This document shows positions 57,773 to 64,000 of a stretch of 64,000 nucleotides of DNA, one piece after another. Within the stretch, counting starts at the first letter, position 1; each line of letters begins with the position of its first letter. This DNA is from Cercis canadensis. Lineage: Eukaryota > Streptophyta > Magnoliopsida > Fabales > Fabaceae. The notes beneath the pieces are model-generated. The model was not told the origin of the DNA. It made no database searches and worked only from the letters and a program-made list of their open reading frames with translations. The position numbers were made by a program, and so were the translations under genes. The DNA lies in the NCBI GenBank assembly GCA_003255065.1, contig QAOA01003220.1, positions 191,525 through 255,524 on the forward strand. The letters are read 5' to 3'.

Positions 57773-58575
57773 GTCTACTTAATCTATAGGTTTCGTTTTA
57801 TTAAAAAAATGCAATTAACACCCAAGTCAAGGCCAACTTTCATAATCAATGTCTAAATTCAACCCAGCGTGCTTCCATTTCATACTGTCCAAAAGTAGAC
57901 ATACGAATCTGTACACATCCACAAAAAAGTCTAGCAAGTCTTGAAAAATTTAAATTAATACATTACCAATTTTCACTTCTCCTCTTTTGTTCTTCTCATT
58001 ATTTCATTTTTATTAAGTATGCTTTTGAAGAAAGTAAATCATTGGTTAGGTTTAAAAATAGTACAAGTATACATACTAATTGAGTCCCTCATTTTAATTA
58101 TTTGAAGTTAATTACTGTTTTTTTTTTGTTTTTGGAAAAGTGTTTCTATATTTTGGACAGGCCTAGCCCTGCATTAATATTATCTAATCAATCTGGATCA
58201 TGTTTGTTTGGGCTAAGAGGATTTGTCTGGCTGGGCCACAATTATATATTGGATAGAATACAAGGCGTGGAGGTAAAATACCTATGTGAACTGAAGTGTG
58301 AACCACTGCGGCAAAATCATTACAAGAAAAAAATTCATTAATTTTAAGATATCAATCTCTCTTGAGCATACGTGACGACTCAAAATGTTCTTTTACTCTT
58401 GGGAGCTAAAAGGCCCAGTTTTGATGTGTGCCACAACACAAGTTACACGATTTTCTTGCTTCACTAGGATTGATCACAAGTCACAACAAACGCTAAACTG
58501 ATAATTAGAAAACAAAGAACACTTGATTGGAATAAAGAAAGGTAAACCAATATTTACATCCTTGAAAGATTCAAA

Positions 58576-58730
58576 ATTTAACAAAATAATCATTAAAAGA
58601 ATACTAACTACAAAATAGTCATCGAAAGAATTGATATGCGTAACAAAATCGTTCAATCTTTGTTAAATTAAATCTTTCAATGACTATTTTGTTACGCATA
58701 TCAGTTCCTTCAAAGATTATTTTGTTAAAT
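58576..58730. repeat. Nested inverted repeat of about 155 bp
   Basis: A perfect 17-bp stem GATATGCGTAACAAAAT (58633-58649) pairs with 58686-58702 around a 36-base loop. A second pairing uses ACAAAATAGTCAT with ATGACTATTTTGT. An outer one pairs AACAAAATAATC with GATTATTTTGTT. The stems overlap, so alternative folds are possible. Confidence 0.6.
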
Positions 58731-59485
58731 ATTAAATCTTTTAAGAACACAAATATAAGTTTACTCAATAAAGAACTTTTTACATGAAAGCGTTTCCACA
58801 ACCCATATTCAGTATGAAAGAGGCCGTTCAAGTGCATAAATTAGTTATATTCAATCCTCTTAACAAAGATACAACAATGAAAATGGAGATTTCTACCACC
58901 ATAATACTGGTCAAACTATAAAGGCCTTCAACCCTAAGAGTTTTTAAGCTTGAAGGTAAGAATGCAATAAGTTCATTCAAATTTGCTAAAGTTCAAATCC
59001 AAAGACCAACAATTAGGGGAATTTTTACCTTGAATGCACCAGCCCAATGTAGGGGTGCACCCTTAAGATTGCTTGGAGAGGGACTTAGTCTTGGTGCGAG
59101 AAAGCTGATACGAGGATACTCTTACCATTAAAACTAAAAAAAAGAAAAAAAACCTATAAAGGCCTTCAGGGGTTGGTAAAAATTAAACCCCGTTAGTTGA
59201 AAAAGACAATCCCTTTATACACAGAAAAACTAACATCTCCCTCATAGGATAATTTGATATATAACATTGTTCTCCATCCAAAAGGGAAAGCAATCCCAGA
59301 GCTAAACAGCAAATACCATTTGTTTTCCGATGCCTGCAACCGTCTGTGATGCAACTTGTCATTGCAATTCATCTCTTGGGCAAGAAATTTCCATGGGAAC
59401 TCAGAGTGAAAGTATTTTTGGCAGAAACTTGGAACTGAATTCAGATGGAGAACCATTATTTTGAAACTTCCTTTCTTCCTTGAAT

Positions 59486-62125
59486 TCAACATTGATTGCT
59501 TGCATCAGTACTTTTTTGGATCCCGCTTTCATCAGTAGACTTGATGGAGACAATTGGAGGTGGATTCAAGTCAAAGAGTGCTTTGGTGCCTTCACTAAAG
59601 CCACCTATGCATATCGTGTCACCCCGACCATGCCAAGTGCCATCTTGAACATTGTTCATCTCCAATGTTCTAGATTCCTGCATCATATTAAACAGTCGGA
59701 TAATCAATGTTAGGATTGACAACAATTTTACAAATGCCCCGTTTCAGTTATAGGCATCACTAATTTGAAAGAGATTCCAAGATCCATAGCATTTTCTTAG
59801 ACTGCGGTAGATTAAATCAAATATAACCATTAAAGAGAAGGGAGTTTGAAGATTACCTGACACAATGTACAGCAAGGACAGATAAAATGGTAGATACAAT
59901 CGTCCATGGAACTATCGCTACCCTGACAAAGGTACAGATAAAAAGAGCATTAGATATATGAAAGCAGCAAAAATCAGTTCAAAGTTAGCCAGCATAGATG
60001 ACAAGTTGTAGATTAGAAAGTCACATGCCACAAAATATCAGTATGAACAAGTCTTACCCCAACCGACATGCATGCATATAAACATGTGCAATAAAATTTG
60101 CTGCATCCTACATCATAGTTGTTTAAATAAATGAAAGTAAAAGATGAAAACAATGAAGACATAATTGTTTTAACTGATGTATAGTTAGTTTGGCGTAATT
60201 GTATATGATAAGCAGGTTTTTCATAGAACTAAACTCAAGGCAGCAAACCTGCAAGGTTTTTCATAACTTTGAGTGTCATAAAGTTAATATACAATGTTGG
60301 AAATTATATACAATTTCAATACACCTGTAAATATAAGAAGTTACAGACCCTACATTTTTGGAAGTGTTCAAAATTGTAAATTTATACTACCAGTTCCATT
60401 TCCATGAACAAAAAGATAAGCACCTTTCTATACATCTACTCCCCACCCCATCAGTAAGAATTGCCATACTTACACCCCAACCATCATTAATGCTCCACTA
60501 TTTTTTTAGTTTTTTCCTTCACTAGTAATCAAATATCAATACAAATATTTTAGGGAAGTATTACGCAATAGCATCTGTAATTGTATTTATGAACATAGAA
60601 AATAAGACAAAATTAGAGAAGGAAACGTCAATTTACTTCAATTGATACCCATCTGACATATGAAAGGAATAATGTCCAATTATAAACAAAATACCAACCT
60701 TAATGTTGAATTTCTTTTTAATACGCGTTCGGAAGAATCCTAAATATGCTCCAATAGTAATGGCAAAGGCAACTGCCATGTATAGAAAGCAGTGCCGCCT
60801 TGTGACAACGAAGGCAATAAAGTTGAGAAAGGTAGCGATAGCAAGAAGGAAATAAACTACTGTCTGCAAAATAAAACAAGAAATTCAATGTTTAGAGAGA
60901 CGTATGATCCAAAAAAGAAAATGAAAAGAAAGAAAAGGAACAGATAAATATAGGAAATTACTAATTCTAACATGAATTCATTTTGTTAAAAGTTTTAACG
61001 CTTTGTAACAACATAGATGCTCTTTGAATTTCCAAGCAATTTATGTTTACCTGAACGTAGCAAGGACCAAAACCAGCTCTCTTCATGTTCTTCCCAAATC
61101 GGTAGCAGGGACAACTGCAACAACAAATGAGCTGTTATTCACAGTCATCCGGCTCCTTATTTATGTCAGCAAAATCCCAGCTCACTCACTCTTCCACTGT
61201 CTTGCTCTCGCTCTCCCTATCCCCCCCCCCCCNNNNNNNNNNNNNNNNNNNNNNNNNNNNNNNNNNNNNNNNNNNNNTTTTTCCCCCTTCTGTGTCTGCT
61301 GTTTTAGTCTTCTATTGGCCAGAAGGACGTTCATGGAATCTGGGTGGAGTAGAAACCCAAATTGTGTGTGATTTAGGAAACAAGTTAAAATGAATCAACT
61401 TTATCTGTTGAAACCCAATTAGATATTTCCAGGACAGTAACTGAAAATAAATAGGGGAAGTAAGCCTATATGCCATGCATCTTTCCTGTACAACTGAAAG
61501 TATATTCCCTTCTGAGGTTCTATAATTTGAGACGTGAAAACTGAAAGTTATGAATGGAAAATTGAACAGAAACCCATTACTGTACATCCTAAACTTTACA
61601 TCAGAATCTAATGACAAATGGGTATCTCACAAGCAAGAGTTTCTTGTTCTTCTCCCCAAGCTGAATCTGCCTAACAAAGATTTGTCCATCGGAAAATGAT
61701 GGACGAAAAAGAAAAAATAGAAGAAAAGCTCAAATTTTTTTCATTCTATTTCCTGTAGTTAAGCTTCTCTCAACAACTAAATCCCTCAAAACGAACAGTT
61801 TCCACAGAATCTCAAGAACAAGATGAACAATTCCAAAACTTCAACAGAAAATAAAGAAAAAACAGACATACCAAGTGGATTCAAGAGCAACTCGACGGTC
61901 ATCAAAGCAATCTAGAAGTTCACCTTCCCACATCCTCAACACCCCACCAAATTCCACTCCCTCTTCTTCATCCCCCAGCTTCCTCCATTTCCCCTGTGTC
62001 TGCAACGCCACAGTGGAGCACAGCATGTCAAAATCCAGAACCGCCACACCCTCCAACAACCCCTCCTTCTCTTCCCCATCTTTTCTCTCCTCTAGCACCC
62101 TCTCTTGCTTCTCCAAATCCCCCAT
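59486..62125 (-). CDS. PLAC8-family Cys-rich membrane protein, 246 aa
   Basis: Five exons on the minus strand: 62125-61872, 61114-61051, 60863-60699, 59922-59857 and 59677-59486, with GT-AG borders and continuous frame. The first in-frame ATG (62125) gives an acidic 84-residue N-terminus. The PLAC8 domain follows: the first Cys cluster CCPCYRFGKNMKRAGFG spans the exon 1/2 junction (about 85-101), two hydrophobic segments (VVYFLLAIATFLNFIAFVV and a second from FLYMAVAF) lie in exon 3, and the second cluster FICPCCTLCQE is in exon 4 (about 176-186). The C-terminal 60 residues are polar. Plant PLAC8 proteins include cadmium-resistance and cell-number regulators; this longer form has no assigned role. 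Intron 1 contains an N gap (61233-61277). Confidence 0.9.
61233..61277. other. Assembly gap (45 N) after poly-C
   Basis: The gap sits in intron 1 of the PLAC8 gene directly after a run of 12 C. No exon appears to be lost, because exons 1 and 2 join in frame across it. Confidence 0.95.
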
Positions 62126-63776
62126 TGCCAAAGCTCTTCACTTTCCCTTTCCTTTTCCTCAACCCAACAAAAAGCTCAGGCCTTTTCGCTGTAAACCTTC
62201 TCTTCCCCCAATTTATTGCCGCCAAAGATCCAACCTTTCTGTTGCAACCAAATAAAAGATTTCAGTTTTTTAATGCATTTTTGTTTTGGGTTTGGGGTTT
62301 GCTTTATGGGTTTCCCTTACTTAAAGAGGATATCGATATATTTGTTGCGGGTTCTCTATGAATGAATGAATGAGTAGGACGCCATTCGGAGATAACGATA
62401 CCTGGGTGGGTTGGCGGGTAATAATGGAGTGTGGGACCCAAAGATGTCCCATTATAGACGGTACAGCTGTTGCCACGTGGAAAAAGAATATAGCGAGATT
62501 TTCTTCCACTAAATACGAAATTAACGGTCTACTAGTAATCTTTGTAGATAACCTATTTATAAACATAATCATTTTCTCACTGTTGAGAAATTGAGAACAG
62601 AAATATCTAACATACCAAACTACCGACCAAAAATAACAGCTCTTCTACGCCATTGTCTCTTGTTCTTTTTCTCTAATTTGGTGAGAAAATGAGGGTTGAA
62701 ATTAGAAAGAAACCTTTCTGAAATGCCCGACAAAATGAAATGGTTTGAATGTAAAAGCCAAATTTACTTTCGAGTTGCGTATGCGGGATATGGCTCTAAT
62801 GGTTTTGATTGATATAGAATCTGATTAAAGCTCCTTTTAAAGTTGAAATCTTGTATTAAACTAAATGGATACAACATAATCAGAAAGTGACACTAGTATT
62901 TTATTGCTCAAAGATATTGCACAATATTATGTCGGCTGACCCTGCAAATAATTTTATTACAACATATTTTAAACAGAATAATCCTAAGACATTTTTATTA
63001 ACTTAGACATAACTCATATTTTCTGTATAAATTTTTGGTCTCATTCTTTGTGAAAACAATTGAACCATTGTTAGGTTTGGTTTAAAAAAGTAGGAATCTT
63101 TGGCTTCCTTCTTATCTTATGGGGAAGAAAGGAATTAGAGACAAAATTAGTGAACTATGGATATGGGTTAAGAACACCGTGCCATGAGGGGCCACTGCCC
63201 ACCAAACCAAGCCAACTTGAGAGGTGTATAATGTAGTTGCCTATTTGGTATTTTTGGTGACCATACAAAAACCATGGTCCCAAGCTGAATGTACCTTTGC
63301 TGGCAAAGTGGCAAAACAGATTTTCCCTTTTATTCTATTTCTTCGTTTCTCTTCTACCAGTCTTTTTCTTCCTAGATAAGAGTATAGTGTCATTTCCAAC
63401 AAAGGTCTTTCCTTTTCTCAAGCAGAAGCAACCCACGTGTATAAAGTTATTCAACTGGGACTTGAGGTTATGCATATAAATGTAAAATCCAAAATGGTAG
63501 GTATATTATCACGTGATTATTGAGGGTCGATAATAATACTAACTGTAATTAAGTAAAACTAATTATAACTGACATTAAAAATGGAAAAAGAAAAGAAATT
63601 AAATTATCAGTCAAAGTTTTGTAAGCTGTCTACTATTGATTAATGATTAACCAAAGCTAATAAAGAATAAAAATTATAACATCTCACCAACTTATCCGCA
63701 GTGTTGCTAATTGGCCCCCACCCCAACCCCATCACATGATAATTAGAATACAGCTAAGATCGGATCATCAAGTGTA
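62126..63776. other. Intergenic region
   Basis: Promoter side of the PLAC8 gene, then AT-rich sequence. Open frames at 62028-62594 and 63297-63479 have no motif. No repeats were recognised. Confidence 0.45.
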
Positions 63777-63989
63777 TTACATTTCCATGCACCATTCATT
63801 GGTGGAACAAGTTGACTTCTCGAAGTTCACAATGGGTAACAGCAATTGAAAACTAAAAATAAGAAGCATAAAGTAAAGGAACCAATTGGCAGTCACAGGC
63901 AACGGTGAGTGTTCATCATCAAGAGAAGTTACGCGGATTTCCCTTCTTCTAAGATGAGGATTCAAGTCTTCGTTGCAGGTCTAACCAGC
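63777..63989 (-). CDS. Possible terminal exon of a minus-strand gene continuing outside the window
   Basis: After a TAG acceptor-like triplet at about 63990, an open frame runs to TAA at 63777. It reads a basic stretch (HLRRREIRV), then NWFLYFMLLIFSFQLLLPIV, a likely membrane segment, and a Cys-containing tail. I do not recognise a family. A second frame on the same strand reads WLDLQRRLESSS and stops near 63950, which could instead be the gene's C-terminus. Neither is certain. Confidence 0.2.
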
Positions 63990-64000
63990 CCCAATCCACT

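Larger units (their letters stand above)
56471..59485. other. Intergenic region with repeats
   Basis: Promoter side of the MYB gene, then an R1 repeat copy (56934-57140), two related SINE-like elements (57158-57315 and 57595-57772), an inverted repeat (58576-58730) and the 3' flank of the PLAC8 gene. No gene is recognised. Confidence 0.5.

Noticed and set aside
61024..61393. Plus-strand frames across the second N block
   Set aside because: They cross a gap, overlap exon 2 of the PLAC8 gene on the other strand and have no motif.
61841..62361. Plus-strand Pro/Ser-rich open frames
   Set aside because: Antisense to exon 1 and the leader of the PLAC8 gene, which is supported by the in-frame join to the CCPC motif.
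1..64000. CRISPR array, prokaryotic operon or phage system
   Set aside because: The sequence is plant nuclear DNA with spliced genes; the regular repeats present are tandem duplications, not spacer-separated arrays.

Overview
This is a eudicot plant nuclear genome segment, probably from a woody rosid, though the sequence does not fix the species. The evidence is AT-rich intergenic DNA, GT-AG introns, plant-only gene families (WRC-domain KDM3, R2R3-MYB, CYCD6, plant ENT, plant ABC1K), a nuclear tRNA-Thr gene, a Ty1/copia element and several MITEs. It is a draft assembly with two N-runs and six single-N joins. At three of the single Ns the flanking sequence is repeated on both sides, so local length there is unreliable.

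Layout, left to right. Positions 1-4330 are intergenic with a hAT-type MITE. Positions 5672-9208 (+) hold an ABC1/ADCK-like atypical kinase of 629 aa in four coding exons, with a probable intron-containing leader upstream. Convergent to it, 16158-10477 (-) holds a 12-exon KDM3-class JmjC protein of 1029 aa with WRC and RING-like domains. Two of its three Fe(II) ligands are replaced, so it looks like a JMJ24-type non-demethylase. Positions 16159-19727 are intergenic. Positions 20333-19728 (-) hold a free-standing RNase H-like protein.

Positions 22756-38227 (-) are a tandem array of three equilibrative nucleoside transporter (ENT3/4/6/7-like) genes with the same nine-exon structure. The outer two are intact (419 and 420 aa). 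The middle copy is a pseudogene with three in-frame stops, four one-base deletions and a damaged splice acceptor. It carries a 4.8-kb Ty1/copia retrotransposon in intron 5, with a perfect 5-bp target duplication, and a 553-bp near-palindromic MULE-type foldback element in intron 2.

Positions 38228-44614 are repeat-rich intergenic DNA (foldback MITE, 83-bp duplication, three 126-bp tandem repeats, an N gap). Positions 44615-45956 (+) hold a two-exon PB1-domain protein. Positions 45957-52261 are intergenic. Positions 52262-53614 (+) hold a six-exon D-type cyclin of the CYCD6 type without an LxCxE motif. Positions 55384-55457 (+) are tRNA-Thr(AGU). Positions 56470-55511 (-) hold a three-exon R2R3-MYB. 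Positions 62125-59486 (-) hold a five-exon PLAC8-family protein. The right end is intergenic, with a possible terminal exon of a gene lying outside.

The genes do not form one pathway; this is ordinary plant gene order. I found no convincing new multi-gene system. The best leads are the JmjC protein without iron ligands, the decayed middle ENT copy with its long hairpin, and the assembly duplications. Exon coordinates were derived by hand from splice consensus, reading-frame continuity and, for the ENT genes, comparison among the three paralogs.
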